A stretch of DNA of 64,000 nt from Allobosea psychrotolerans (GCF_002917105.1 NZ_PQFZ01000021.1:31589-95588), one strand, 5' to 3'; counted from the stretch's first letter, positions 26,093 to 35,369 are shown. Notes: generated from the sequence alone by a model not told the origin. Translations and numbers: made by a program.

Positions 26093-26905
26093 TCAGCCCT
26101 TGGGCCGAAGGGCGGTGTCGAGGCCTTCGCCGATCAGTGCGAAGGTGACGCCGGTGTAGATGATCGCGAATCCCGGAAAGGTTCCGATCCACCAGGCATC
26201 GAACAGGAACTGGCGCCCGTCCGAGATCATAAGCCCCCATTCCGGCGTCGGTGGCTGGATGCCGAGGCCGAGGAAGCTGAGCGAGGTCACGGCGAGGATG
26301 GTCAGCACCACGTCGGCCATCGCGTAGACGATCGCCGGGTTCACGGCGTTTGGCAGGATATGGGCGGTGATGATCCGCGGTGTTGTGCAGCCGAGGCTGC
26401 GCGCCGCCTGGACGAATTCGAGATTGCGCAGCACCAGCACTTCGCCGCGCACGATGCGGGCGAACGAGATCCAGTTCACCAGAAGGAAGGCCAGGTAGAG
26501 ATTGGCCTCGCCCGGTCCCAGCACGCCGACGATGGCGATGACGAGCACATAGAAGGGGAAGGCCCAGAAGATGTCGGTGACGCGCATGATCAAGGTGTCG
26601 ATGCGCCCGCCGATGAAGCCGGAGATCGCGCCGATCACCACGCCAAGAAGGGCCGGCGCGACGACGCAGATCAGCGCGACCTTGAGATCGACATAGCCGC
26701 CGACCAGCACGCGCGAGGCGACATCGCGACCGAGATCGTCGGTGCCGAACCAGTTCGACAGGGAGGGCGGCTGGAGCGTGTTGCCGTAGACGACTTCGAA
26801 GGGATCGTGCGGTGTCCAGATCTGGCCGAGCGCGACGAAGGCTGCGAGCAGCGCCAGCATAGCGAGCCCGATGAAGAGGCTCGGATTGGAGCGGAGACGG
26901 CTCAT
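26093..26905 (-). CDS. ABC transporter permease, DppC type
   Basis: A 270-residue permease starting at the ATG ending at 26905. It has the DppC hallmark NWFGTDDLGRDVASR near residue 50, six membrane helices, and the ATPase-contact loop FVQAARSLGCTTPRIITAHILPN. It partners the frameshifted DppB gene immediately upstream. No ATPase gene is present. Confidence 0.92.
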   Translation of the reverse strand: MSRLRSNPSLFIGLAMLALLAAFVALGQIWTPHDPFEVVYGNTLQPPSLSNWFGTDDLGRDVASRVLVGGYVDLKVALICVVAPALLGVVIGAISGFIGGRIDTLIMRVTDIFWAFPFYVLVIAIVGVLGPGEANLYLAFLLVNWISFARIVRGEVLVLRNLEFVQAARSLGCTTPRIITAHILPNAVNPAIVYAMADVVLTILAVTSLSFLGLGIQPPTPEWGLMISDGRQFLFDAWWIGTFPGFAIIYTGVTFALIGEGLDTALRPKG

Positions 26906-26909
26906 CGAT

Positions 26910-27844
26910 TCACTCCAGCCTGATGCGGGGATCGGCGAGCGCATAGGCGAGGTCGGTCGCCAGATTGATCAGCACGACGAGGACGGCGAAGACGATGGTG
27001 AGCCCCTGGATCAGCGGATAGTCGCGGGCGAAGATTGACTCGACGAAAAGCGAGCCGAGCCCCGGCAAGGCGAAGACGGTCTCGATCACCACCGTGCCAC
27101 CGATCACCCAGCTCGTATGCGCGCCGAGCACCGAGATCGAGCTGATCAGCGCATTGGGCAGCACATGGACACCCATGAGGCGGCCCGGGCCGGCGCCCTT
27201 GGCGCGCGCCGTCGTGACATAGTCCGAGCCGAGCACGGCGAGGATGGCGCTGCGCAGGCTGCGGATCGTGAGAGAGGCAGTGGCCAACGCGATGACGAGA
27301 GCCGGCAGCGTCGTGTGGTGCAGGCGCGAGAGCATGTCGTCGCATAGCCCGAGGTCGGGAACAGCGGCAGCCAGATTGCAAATAGGATGACGAAGATCAG
27401 GCCGAGCCAGAAGGATGGCATCGCGATCACGGTGGTGAAGGCGAGCTTGATCGCGAGGTCGACCGGCCCGCCGCGCCGCGTTGCCGACCAGAGCGCGAGC
27501 GGCACTGTCATCACCACGGCGAGTACTGTCGAATAGGCGACGAGCCACAGGGTGGCCGGCAGCCGCTCGAGCACGAGCTGCATCACCGGCCGGGCATGCA
27601 CGACCGAGCGGCCGAGGCTGCCTGAACCGATATCGGCGAGGAAAAGCAGATACTGACGCCAGAGCGGCAGGTCGAGGCCGAGTCGCTGCTTCATCAGCGC
27701 GATCTCCTCGGGACCACCGCGTGCACCGAGGAGGAGCGTCGCAGGGTCGCCGGGGAGGGCGCGCAGCAGCAGGAAACAGGCCAGCGTGATGCCGAAGAGG
27801 ACCGGCACCAACTGGGCGAGGCGCTTGACGATGTAGATCAGCAT
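26910..27844 (-). pseudogene. ABC transporter permease, DppB type, split by a one-base deletion
   Basis: Two overlapping frames together make one DppB protein. The first (from 27844) reads LIYIVKRLAQLVPVLFGITL through LPLFPTSGY, then goes out of frame; the second carries on as DDMLSRLHHTTLPALVIA to the normal C-terminus ADPRIRLE. The switch falls at about 27340-27347, where one base appears to be missing between Tyr and Asp codons. All else is intact, so this is a recent mutation, a programmed shift, or a base-calling error. If real, the transporter would be inactive. Confidence 0.85.
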
Positions 27845-27881
27845 GGCGGTGCGGCAGGAACGGCGTGGCAGCGCCCGTCCG

Positions 27882-29408
27882 TCACTTCAGCTTCACGTCC
27901 TCAAGGCGGAAATTCGAGGTCGGCAACACCTCGAAGCCCTCGACATTGCTGCGATAGGCATAGGAAGTGCCGGGATAGAACAGGAAGACCGAGGGCGCTC
28001 CGTCATGGGCGAGCTTGATGATTTCCTGGAACATCTTGCCCCGCTCCGGCCCGTCGGCCGTGACGCGCTCCTTCTCGTAGAGCTCGTTCACGCGTTCGTT
28101 CTTCCACTCAGTATGATAGGCGTTGGCGCGCTCGGGATTGACGAGCAGGAAGCCGACGAGCTGATCCGGGTCGATCGTGTCGCTGGTCGCATAGGCGACG
28201 GCCATCTCGTAGTCGCCGGCCTTTGTCGTGGTCCAGTGCGTGCCGCCTTCGACGAGGCGGATATCAGCCGTGATACCGATCTGCTTCAGCGCGGCCTGAA
28301 GGGCCTGGCCGAGCTGGCGATGCAGCGGCTTGCTGGAATCGACGAGCAGCGACGTCTTGAAGCCGTCCTTGTAGCCGGCTTCCGCCAGCAGGGCCTTGGC
28401 TTTGGCAATGTCGTGCGCATAGGGCTTCAGGTCCGGATCGGCATAGGCCATCGGCGGCATCGGCGAATTCGAGACCTTGCCGGTTCCGTAGAGCAGCGCC
28501 TTGAGCAATCCCTCCTTGTCGACGGCATAGTTCAGGGCCTGCCGGACGCGCAGGTCGTCGAAGGGCTTCTTCTTAGTGTTCATCAGCACGAAATCGGTAC
28601 GGAAGACGTTGGCGACGGCCGTCTTGATCTTGCCGTCGCGCGCCAACGCTTGGAGCTGGTTGAGGGGAATGTCGATCGCGGCGTCGACCTCGCCGGCCTG
28701 CAGCTTCAACACACGGCTGTTGCCTTCGGGGATGACCATCAGCTCGGCGCCGTCGAGATCGGGCTTGCCGGCCTGCCAGTAGTTCGCGTTCTTTTTGAGA
28801 GACAGCCCCTGTCCCTTGTTCCAGGCTGCGACGGCGAAGGGGCCGCTGCCGATCGGCTTGTCGAAGAACTTGTCGCCCGCCGCCTCGAAAGCCTTCTGCG
28901 GCAGGATCGCCGAAGAAAACAGGGCGAGGTTGTTGAGAAGTGGTGTGAACACCTTCTTGAGCTTGAGCACGACGGTGCGATCGTCCGGCGTCTCGATCGT
29001 CTCAATGCCGGAGAAGAAGCGCTTCCAACTCGAGGCATCGCTGCCGGCGCGCTTCAGCGAGAAGGCGACATCAGCGGCCGTCACCGATGTCCCATCGGAG
29101 AACTTCGCCTCGCGCAGCCTGAAGCTGTAGGTCATGCCGTCGTCGCTGACCTTCCAGCTCTCGGCGAGGCCGGGCTCCAACTTCGTGGCATCTTTGCTGG
29201 GCCGCAGCAGCGTGTCGAAGATCAGGAGCTGCGCGTAGATCGAGGCGTTGTCGCTGGTCGCGATCGGGTCGAGCGAGACGAGGTCCTGGGTCTGCGCCAG
29301 CCTGAGGGTGCCCTTGGCGAGCGCCGCGGATGGCGCGGTCACGAGCGCCGAGGCGCCGATGGCGAGCGCGAGCGCGCCGGCCGAAATCAACGAGCGAAGC
29401 TTGGTCAT
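27882..29408 (-). CDS. Family-5 ABC transporter substrate-binding protein
   Basis: A 508-residue SBP_bac_5 protein. The ATG at 29408 gives a clean Sec signal (TKLRSLISAGALALAIGASALV, cleaved near AALAKG); the frame is open 45 bases further. Family features include FSDGTSVTAADVAFSLKR and a DPDQLVGFLL segment. It belongs to another branch than the three other family-5 binding proteins here. It heads the DppB-DppC-serine hydrolase cluster and is divergent from a pair of LysR genes. Confidence 0.9.
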   Translation of the reverse strand: MTKLRSLISAGALALAIGASALVTAPSAALAKGTLRLAQTQDLVSLDPIATSDNASIYAQLLIFDTLLRPSKDATKLEPGLAESWKVSDDGMTYSFRLREAKFSDGTSVTAADVAFSLKRAGSDASSWKRFFSGIETIETPDDRTVVLKLKKVFTPLLNNLALFSSAILPQKAFEAAGDKFFDKPIGSGPFAVAAWNKGQGLSLKKNANYWQAGKPDLDGAELMVIPEGNSRVLKLQAGEVDAAIDIPLNQLQALARDGKIKTAVANVFRTDFVLMNTKKKPFDDLRVRQALNYAVDKEGLLKALLYGTGKVSNSPMPPMAYADPDLKPYAHDIAKAKALLAEAGYKDGFKTSLLVDSSKPLHRQLGQALQAALKQIGITADIRLVEGGTHWTTTKAGDYEMAVAYATSDTIDPDQLVGFLLVNPERANAYHTEWKNERVNELYEKERVTADGPERGKMFQEIIKLAHDGAPSVFLFYPGTSYAYRSNVEGFEVLPTSNFRLEDVKLK

Positions 29409-29521
29409 ACCGATCCCCTGGTTCATTGGCCGCGCCAAGGCGACGAGTTGCATCCTTCCACGACGGCCTCTAGTCCTTCCAATGAAACATTCGGCAAGAT
29501 CATCGACCGTTTGGAATAGAT

Positions 29522-30400
29522 ATGAAGCTGGCCTCGTTGCGCGCGATCGATGCTTTCGTCCGACTCGGTGGAACCGGCGAGGCGGCGCAGGGCCTTGGCA
29601 TCAGCCAGTCGGCGGTGATCAAGACATTGCGGCAAGCCGAGGAAGAGCTCGATCTGAGCCTCGCCACGACCATCCAGGGCCGCCTCGTGCCGACCCCGGA
29701 GGCTCAGTCGCTCGTCCGGCAGGCCCAACCGCTCTTCGGTGCGTTGAGGCGCGCCCGTCATGAAGCGGACATGATCCGGGTCGGCATGGTCAATCGGCTG
29801 AGGGTGGCGACCGTGCCCGGCCTCGCCCACAGCATCCTTCCGCCGGCCATCACCCGAACGCGGCGAGCGCTCGATGAGTCGGCAGCGGTAGAGATCATGT
29901 TCGACCATGTGCGGGAGCATCTCGCCACGGGTGAGGCCGATCTCGGCATTTCCTATGGTCCTATGAGAGCAGACGACATTGAGGATGTGGCGCTGGGGCA
30001 AAGCCCACTGGTCTGCGTGCTCTCGCGCGATCATCCACTCGCCCGGCGAACGGATCTCAGTAGGGGCGATGTCGAGGGAGAGCGCCTGATCAGCTATGGA
30101 CCGGACGGCGTCAGCGCGTCCGACAGTTTCCAGGAGGCACTGACGAGCGCAGGCCTGTCCGAGCGGGTCGCCATCACCGTTCGTCACACGGATACGGCCT
30201 GCCATCTCGCCCGCGAGGGCGTCGGCATCGCCCTGGTCGACGGGTTCGTGATCAGCAGCAATCTGGTTGAAGGCCTCGCCGCGCTGCCGCTGGAGCAAAG
30301 CCCACTGGTGACGGCCTATGCCCATCATCGCCGGCACTCGCCTCTCGATCGCGCAGCCCGATTGCTCTTGGCGCAATTGCAGGAGCGATCCGGGTCATGA
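29522..30400 (+). CDS. LysR-family regulator (first of a coupled pair)
   Basis: A 292-residue LysR protein; helix-turn-helix FVRLGGTGEAAQGLGISQSAVIKTLRQ, then an effector domain. It is divergent from the family-5 binding-protein gene, its likely target. The last four bases overlap the start of a second LysR gene. Confidence 0.9.
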   Translation: MKLASLRAIDAFVRLGGTGEAAQGLGISQSAVIKTLRQAEEELDLSLATTIQGRLVPTPEAQSLVRQAQPLFGALRRARHEADMIRVGMVNRLRVATVPGLAHSILPPAITRTRRALDESAAVEIMFDHVREHLATGEADLGISYGPMRADDIEDVALGQSPLVCVLSRDHPLARRTDLSRGDVEGERLISYGPDGVSASDSFQEALTSAGLSERVAITVRHTDTACHLAREGVGIALVDGFVISSNLVEGLAALPLEQSPLVTAYAHHRRHSPLDRAARLLLAQLQERSGS

Positions 30401-31272
30401 AGGCATTCACGCCCGCTCATGCCGCGGTCCTTCGCGCGGTCCATCACTTCGGCACGACCGTCGAAGCGGCACATCGACTCCACCTTACCCAGTCGGCCAT
30501 CAGCAAGATCATAGCGCGTAGCGAAGCCAGCCTTGGCGTCGCCGTCTTCGAGCGTCGGGAGGGGCGCCTGGTGCTCCGCCCCGAGGCCACCGCCCTGATG
30601 ACTGCGCTCGACTCGGTCGATCAGGAGTGGCGCGAGCTGCGAGCCGCCGCGACCCGGTTGCGCGCCGGCCGGGAAACGCCGCTGCGCATTGCCTCGACGC
30701 CGAGCATCGGCCACGGACTCATCGCCCGCGCCTTGCGTCGCCTGACAGAGGAATATCCGCAGGTACGGGTCGAGCTGATCATGGGCGACGCACCCACGGA
30801 ACTCTCCCTGGGGACAGCCGATATAGGCCTGATGTTCTCTCCGCGCGTGACCGACGACATCACGCTGACCCCCCTGGCCGGCGGCGAGATCATCGCGCTG
30901 GTGCGAGAGGACGATCTTCTGGCGAAGCGGCGCGTCGTCAGCCTGCATGACCTGAAAACTCGGCGCATGATCTGCTTCGATCGCGAGAAGTCGCCGCTCG
31001 GCTGGCTCATTGCGCAGTGCTACGAGAGGGAGGGGCTCGAATATGCCCCGTTCATGACCGTTCCCTACAGCATTTCAGCGGCGCATCTGCTGGCGGAGCC
31101 CGGGGATGTTACGCTGATCGACAGCCTTCTGACGCAAGCGCAGCGCTTCGATGGGCTGGCTCAGCTTTCCTTGGAACCGCAGATCCCCACCACGATCTGT
31201 CTCATGACGATGCGCAGCCGGCCGCTTTCGCGATTGGCAGCACGCTTTGTCGAGATAGTCCGCAATCAGTGA
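30397..31272 (+). CDS. LysR-family regulator (second of a coupled pair)
   Basis: A 291-residue LysR protein whose ATG overlaps the previous stop as ATGA. The helix-turn-helix VHHFGTTVEAAHRLHLTQSAISKII and effector domain are complete. Coupled paralogous LysR regulators are uncommon and could form heteromers or act in sequence on the transport cluster. Confidence 0.9.
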   Translation: MKAFTPAHAAVLRAVHHFGTTVEAAHRLHLTQSAISKIIARSEASLGVAVFERREGRLVLRPEATALMTALDSVDQEWRELRAAATRLRAGRETPLRIASTPSIGHGLIARALRRLTEEYPQVRVELIMGDAPTELSLGTADIGLMFSPRVTDDITLTPLAGGEIIALVREDDLLAKRRVVSLHDLKTRRMICFDREKSPLGWLIAQCYEREGLEYAPFMTVPYSISAAHLLAEPGDVTLIDSLLTQAQRFDGLAQLSLEPQIPTTICLMTMRSRPLSRLAARFVEIVRNQ

Positions 31273-31454
31273 TCGTGCACGCCGCGCATAGCTCGAGCCA
31301 AACGTCGGCGAACAGAACTTCTGAAGTGATAACTTGATGCTCTGTGGCTCAGTTGTGCCGTCTTCTCGGAAACTGGCCCGGATCGGCTGTAGTGTCAGCT
31401 TAAGATCTTGATATATTGATGTAATTTCTGGAGCGCAGAGCCGCGATTCCCCAA

Positions 31455-31563
31455 CTTCTGAGGGCAACGCTCTATCCGACTGAGCTACGGGCGCAATCCG
31501 TCGAGTGTGGACAGCTGATTGCCGTGCGCTCGGCAACGAGGGATTTTGCGATCGAGCGAGGGC
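31455..31563. repeat. Truncated tRNA-Arg gene (5' half plus upstream DNA), att-like
   Basis: Matches 18681-18788 closely over about 108 bases. On the minus strand it gives a proper acceptor 5' strand, D arm and half anticodon arm, but no 3' half follows, so it cannot make a tRNA. The loop would read CTCAGAA. Similarity ends at the anticodon loop. It marks the far end of the putative island. Confidence 0.75.
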
Positions 31564-31645
31564 CCTGGCAGCAGCGGGCTGCGCTTGTCGTCAAGCGAGA
31601 AGCCATCCGAATTCAATAGGCAATGCCTCTATGACAAATCGAGCA

Positions 31646-31732
31646 GTCGGTCTTCTTCGTCTTGACGACCGAGAGCGGATCCTTCGCCGTCGTCTCGTAG
31701 TCGAGCGAGCCGGCGAAGGGCGGGTTGGCGAG
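31646..31732 (-). pseudogene. Fragment of a type I methyltransferase gene (hsdM)
   Basis: Read on the minus strand, 29 codons encode LANPPFAGSLDYETTAKDPL followed by SVVKTKKTD. This is the conserved motif IV region (NPPF) of type I HsdM proteins. It is cut off at 31732, seven bases from the oxidase subunit IV stop, and diverges into unrelated codons after 31646. It is a remnant only, left where an inserted element met the oxidase operon. Confidence 0.75.
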
Positions 31733-31738
31733 CCCTCA

Positions 31739-32113
31739 TCAACCGGCCGAGAAGAAGGTCACCCGGGACAGCAAGGTGTAGTCCGATTCGAAAACCATGA
31801 TCCCGACGAAGACCAGCAGCAGCGTCGGCGGCAGCAGGATCGCATAGATGAAGGCCAGTCGCTCCCAGGCCATGTGCATGAAGACGGCGACGATCAAGCC
31901 GGCCTTCAGCGCCATGAAGCTCAGGATGAGCGACCAGCGCAGATAGCCGGCGAGCTGGAAATAATCGACCAGATAGGAGCAGGTGCTGAGGATGAACAGC
32001 CAGGCCCAGACCACGAGATAGAGCCGGATCGGGTGGTGCTGCACCTCGCCCTTGGTCGCAGGCTGGCCCTCGGTCGCAGGCTGCATCTCGGCGTGGCTCG
32101 TCGTTTGCGACAT
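31739..32113 (-). CDS. Cytochrome c oxidase subunit IV (CyoD/COX4_pro type)
   Basis: A 124-residue membrane protein, start MSQTTSHAEM at 32113. Three membrane helices (LYLVVWAWLFILSTCSYLV, LSFMALKAGLIVAVFMHMAW, ILLPPTLLLVFVGIMVF) match the small bacterial subunit IV of heme-copper oxidases. It ends the oxidase operon, 11 bases after subunit III. Confidence 0.88.
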   Translation of the reverse strand: MSQTTSHAEMQPATEGQPATKGEVQHHPIRLYLVVWAWLFILSTCSYLVDYFQLAGYLRWSLILSFMALKAGLIVAVFMHMAWERLAFIYAILLPPTLLLVFVGIMVFESDYTLLSRVTFFSAG

Positions 32114-32124
32114 GGCGGCCTCCC

Positions 32125-32862
32125 TCACCAGAGATAGAACAGCGCGAAGATGAAGACCCAGACGAGATCGACGAAGTGCCAGTAGAGCCCGGTGATCTCG
32201 ACGATTTCGTAATTGCCCTTCCGGCTGGTGAAGAAGCCGCGCCGCCCGCCGTCGAAATCGCCGCGCCAGACCTTGCGGGCGATGATCAGGAGGAAGATCA
32301 CGCCGATCGTGACATGCGTGCCGTGGAAGCCGGTGATCATGAAGAAGCTCGCGCCGAACTGCTCCGCGCCCCAGGGATTCCCCCAGGGGCGGACCCCTTC
32401 CGAGATCAGCTTGGTCCATTCGAAGGCCTGCATCCCGACAAAGGCCGCGCCGAGCAGGGCGGTCGCCAGCATCAGGGCCGCCGTCTTGCGGCGGTCGCGG
32501 CGGTAGCCGAAATTGACCGCCATCGCCATCGTGCCGCTGCTGCTGATCAGGACGAAGGTCATGATCGCAATCAGGAGGAGTGGAAAATGGTGGCCTGAGA
32601 CCTCCAGCGCGAAGACCTCGCTGGGCATGGGCCAGGGCACGGTCGTCGACATCCTGGCCGTCATATAGGCGATGAGGAAGCAGCTGAAGACGAAGGTGTC
32701 GCTGAGCAGGAACACCCACATCATGGCCTTGCCCCAGGACACGGTCCTGAAGGCGCGCTGGTCCGACGACCAGTCCGCGACGGTGCCGCGCCAGCCGGTG
32801 GCGGGGGCGATCTTGGCATTGGCGATCTTGGCATTCGGGGTGGTCGGCGCGAGCTCATTCAT
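32125..32862 (-). CDS. ctaE: Cytochrome c oxidase subunit III
   Basis: A 245-residue subunit III. It has about five or six membrane helices and family landmarks VSWGKAMMWVFLLSDTFVFSCF, MQAFEWTKL, FFMITGFHGTHVTIG and the C-terminal YWHFVDLVWVFIFALFYLW. It is an integral membrane subunit that stabilises the catalytic core. A second, more divergent subunit III-type gene lies directly upstream. Confidence 0.92.
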   Translation of the reverse strand: MNELAPTTPNAKIANAKIAPATGWRGTVADWSSDQRAFRTVSWGKAMMWVFLLSDTFVFSCFLIAYMTARMSTTVPWPMPSEVFALEVSGHHFPLLLIAIMTFVLISSSGTMAMAVNFGYRRDRRKTAALMLATALLGAAFVGMQAFEWTKLISEGVRPWGNPWGAEQFGASFFMITGFHGTHVTIGVIFLLIIARKVWRGDFDGGRRGFFTSRKGNYEIVEITGLYWHFVDLVWVFIFALFYLW

Positions 32863-32873
32863 CGGTGCAACCT

Positions 32874-33596
32874 TCAACTCAGCAATCCGCGGCAGATCTC
32901 GATGAGATCGTCGGTCCAGCGCATCAGCAGGCTGAACAGGACGAGCCAGACCAGGAGCAGGAAGTGCCAATAGGTGGTGCAGAGCTCCACGCTGAGGCGC
33001 AGGCGAGCGAGCGCTTGCGGCGGGCTCGTCCCGGTCAGGGCGAAGGCCGTGACGGCCGTGCGGTTCAACACCACCAGCCCGCCCAGCATGTGCAGCCCGT
33101 GAAGCGCGGTGACCAGATAGAAGAAGGCGCTGGCCGGGTTGGCCGCGCTGAAATAGCCGGAAGCCGCAAGCTCCCGCCATGCCAGCACCTGGCAGGCCAG
33201 AAAGGCGAGCGAAGTCGCCACGGTCGCGACAAGGCCGGAGCGGATGCCGTCAAGCTCGTCACGGCGCGCCGCGATCACCGTCGTGTGCAGCACGATGCTG
33301 CTCAGCAGCAGCAGCCCGCTGCTGAACCACAGCACGGTCGGCATCGGCAGCGAACGCCAGTCCGCCATGCCCATGCGCATCGAATAGGCGCTGACGAGGA
33401 GCGAAAACAGCGAGCCGGCGACGACCAGGAAGGTGCCGAGGCCGAGCTTCGCGATCCGCCGAGGTGACGATCGCGCACTCCCGCTATCGCCGATCACGCC
33501 GACCTCCAGCCAGGGCCTGGTGGCCAGACCCTGGCCCGACAGCCACCAGCCGGCGAGCGCTGCCATGACGAGCATGAAGATGACGATCACGATCAT
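32874..33596 (-). CDS. Second cytochrome c oxidase subunit III-like protein
   Basis: A 240-residue membrane protein of the subunit III fold: seven hydrophobic segments, FFYLVTALHGLHMLGGLVVL and TTYWHFLLLVWLVLFSLL mirror the FHGTHV and YWHFVDLVW motifs of true subunit III. GGAGG precedes the ATG at 33596. It lies between subunit I and the standard subunit III gene. Tandem divergent subunit III genes occur in some alphaproteobacterial aa3 operons. Its extra role is unknown. Confidence 0.85.
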   Translation of the reverse strand: MIVIVIFMLVMAALAGWWLSGQGLATRPWLEVGVIGDSGSARSSPRRIAKLGLGTFLVVAGSLFSLLVSAYSMRMGMADWRSLPMPTVLWFSSGLLLLSSIVLHTTVIAARRDELDGIRSGLVATVATSLAFLACQVLAWRELAASGYFSAANPASAFFYLVTALHGLHMLGGLVVLNRTAVTAFALTGTSPPQALARLRLSVELCTTYWHFLLLVWLVLFSLLMRWTDDLIEICRGLLS

Positions 33597-33608
33597 GTCG
33601 GCCCCTCC

Positions 33609-35369
33609 TCACGCGGTCCCTGGATCGGGAGGCTGGTTCTGCGGCAGGAAATCCTGCGCAGCGCCGGGCACGCTGTAGTCATAGGCCCAGCGATAGACCA
33701 CGGGCAGGGTCTGGCCCCAGTTGCCATGGGCCGGCGGCGTCTGCGGCGTCTGCCATTCCAGCGTCGTCGCACGCCAGGGGTTGCCACCGGCCGGGCGGCC
33801 TTTCCTGAGGCTCCAGGCGAGGTTGAAGACGAAGACGAGCTGGGCTGCGCCGACGATCAGGGCGACGATCGTGATGAAGGCGTTCAGGGTCGCGGTCGAT
33901 GGCGGGACGAACGCCATCTCGCCCATCTCATGATAGCGGCGCGGCACGCCCATCAGCCCGATATAATGCATCGGGAAGAAGATCAGATAGGCGCCGAGGA
34001 AGGTGACCCAGAAATGCAGCCTCGCGAGCGCGTCATCGAGCATGCGCCCGGTGATCTTCGGATACCAATGGTAGATCGCGCCGAAGACCACGAGGATCGG
34101 CGCGACACCCATCACCATGTGGAAATGCGCGACGACGAACATCGTGTCGGAGAGCGGCACATCGACGACGACATTGCCGAGGAACAGTCCGGTCAGCCCG
34201 CCATTCACGAAGGTCACGATGAAGCCGAGCGCAAACAGCATCGGCGGCGTGAAATGGATGTCGCCGCGCCAGAGCGTCAGCACCCAGTTATAGACCTTGA
34301 TCGCGGTGGGAATGGCGATGATCAGCGTCGTGGTGGCGAAGAAGAACCCGAAAGAGGGGTGCATGCCGCTGACATACATATGGTGCGCCCAGACGACGAA
34401 GCTCAGCGCCCCGATCGCGACCAGCGCCCAGACCATCATGCGATAGCCGAAGATGTTCTTCCGCGCATGGGTGCTGATCAGGTCGGAGACGATGCCGAAG
34501 GCCGGCAGCGCGACGATGTAGACCTCCGGATGGCCGAAGAACCAGAACAGGTGCTGGAACAGGATCGGGCTGCCGCCCTTGTGGCCCAACTGCTCGCCCA
34601 TCGCGACGATGGCCGGCATGAAGAAGCTCGTGCCGATGAGCCGGTCGAGGAGCATCATCACGGCGCCGACGAAGAGCGCCGGGAAGGCCAGAAGCGCCAT
34701 GATCGTGGCGGTGAAGATGCCCCAGATCGTCAGCGGCATCCGCATCAGCGTCATCCCCCTGCAGCGCCCCTGCAGCACGGTCACGACATAGTTCAGCCCG
34801 CCCATGGTGAAGCCGATGATGAACAGCATCAGCGAGACCAGCAGCACGATGATGCCCCATTGCTGGCCCGGCGTGTTGGCGAGGATCGCCTGCGGCGGAT
34901 AGAGCGTCCAGCCCGCGCCCGTCGGCCCGCCCGGCACGAAGAAACCGCCGGCGAGGACCAGCACGGCCAGGAAATAGATCCAGAAGCTCAGCATGTTCAC
35001 ATAGGGGAACACCATGTCCCGCGCGCCGAGCATCAGCGGGATCAGGTAGTTCCCGAACCCGCCGAGAAACAAGGCGGTCAGCAGGTAGATCACCATGATC
35101 ATCCCATGCATGGTGATGAACTGGTAATAGCGCTCCGCGTCGATGAAGGAGAGCAGGCCGGGAAAGGCGATCTGCATGCGCATCAGCCAGGACAGCACCA
35201 GCGCGACGAGTCCGATCGCCAGCGCCGTCAGCGCATACTGAATGGCGATCACCTTGGCGTCCTGGGAGAAGACGTATTTCGTGATCCAGCTCTTGGGATG
35301 ATAGAGCTCGACATCGTCGATGCCGCCGGCCGACAGCGGTTCCAGAGTGCCGTGTGTCACATCCGTCAT
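33609..35369 (-). CDS. ctaD: Cytochrome c oxidase subunit I
   Basis: A 586-residue heme-copper oxidase subunit I with 12 or more membrane helices. Heme a ligands are H88 (ITMHGM) and H418; CuB ligands are H280 in FGHPEVY (with the cross-linked Y284), H329 and H330; heme a3 ligand is H416 in AHFHMVM. E282 in the GHPEV motif puts it in type A1, with a D-channel glutamate. It reduces O2 to water and pumps protons in the inner membrane. Second gene of the operon. Confidence 0.96.
   Translation of the reverse strand: MTDVTHGTLEPLSAGGIDDVELYHPKSWITKYVFSQDAKVIAIQYALTALAIGLVALVLSWLMRMQIAFPGLLSFIDAERYYQFITMHGMIMVIYLLTALFLGGFGNYLIPLMLGARDMVFPYVNMLSFWIYFLAVLVLAGGFFVPGGPTGAGWTLYPPQAILANTPGQQWGIIVLLVSLMLFIIGFTMGGLNYVVTVLQGRCRGMTLMRMPLTIWGIFTATIMALLAFPALFVGAVMMLLDRLIGTSFFMPAIVAMGEQLGHKGGSPILFQHLFWFFGHPEVYIVALPAFGIVSDLISTHARKNIFGYRMMVWALVAIGALSFVVWAHHMYVSGMHPSFGFFFATTTLIIAIPTAIKVYNWVLTLWRGDIHFTPPMLFALGFIVTFVNGGLTGLFLGNVVVDVPLSDTMFVVAHFHMVMGVAPILVVFGAIYHWYPKITGRMLDDALARLHFWVTFLGAYLIFFPMHYIGLMGVPRRYHEMGEMAFVPPSTATLNAFITIVALIVGAAQLVFVFNLAWSLRKGRPAGGNPWRATTLEWQTPQTPPAHGNWGQTLPVVYRWAYDYSVPGAAQDFLPQNQPPDPGTA

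Noticed and set aside
29477..29516. TTCCAA and TTGGAA arms as a LysR operator
   Set aside because: Six-base arms separated by 28 bases are too weak to claim as a site.
31455..31563. A second functional tRNA
   Set aside because: Only the 5' half and part of the anticodon arm are present; no 3' half or acceptor partner follows.
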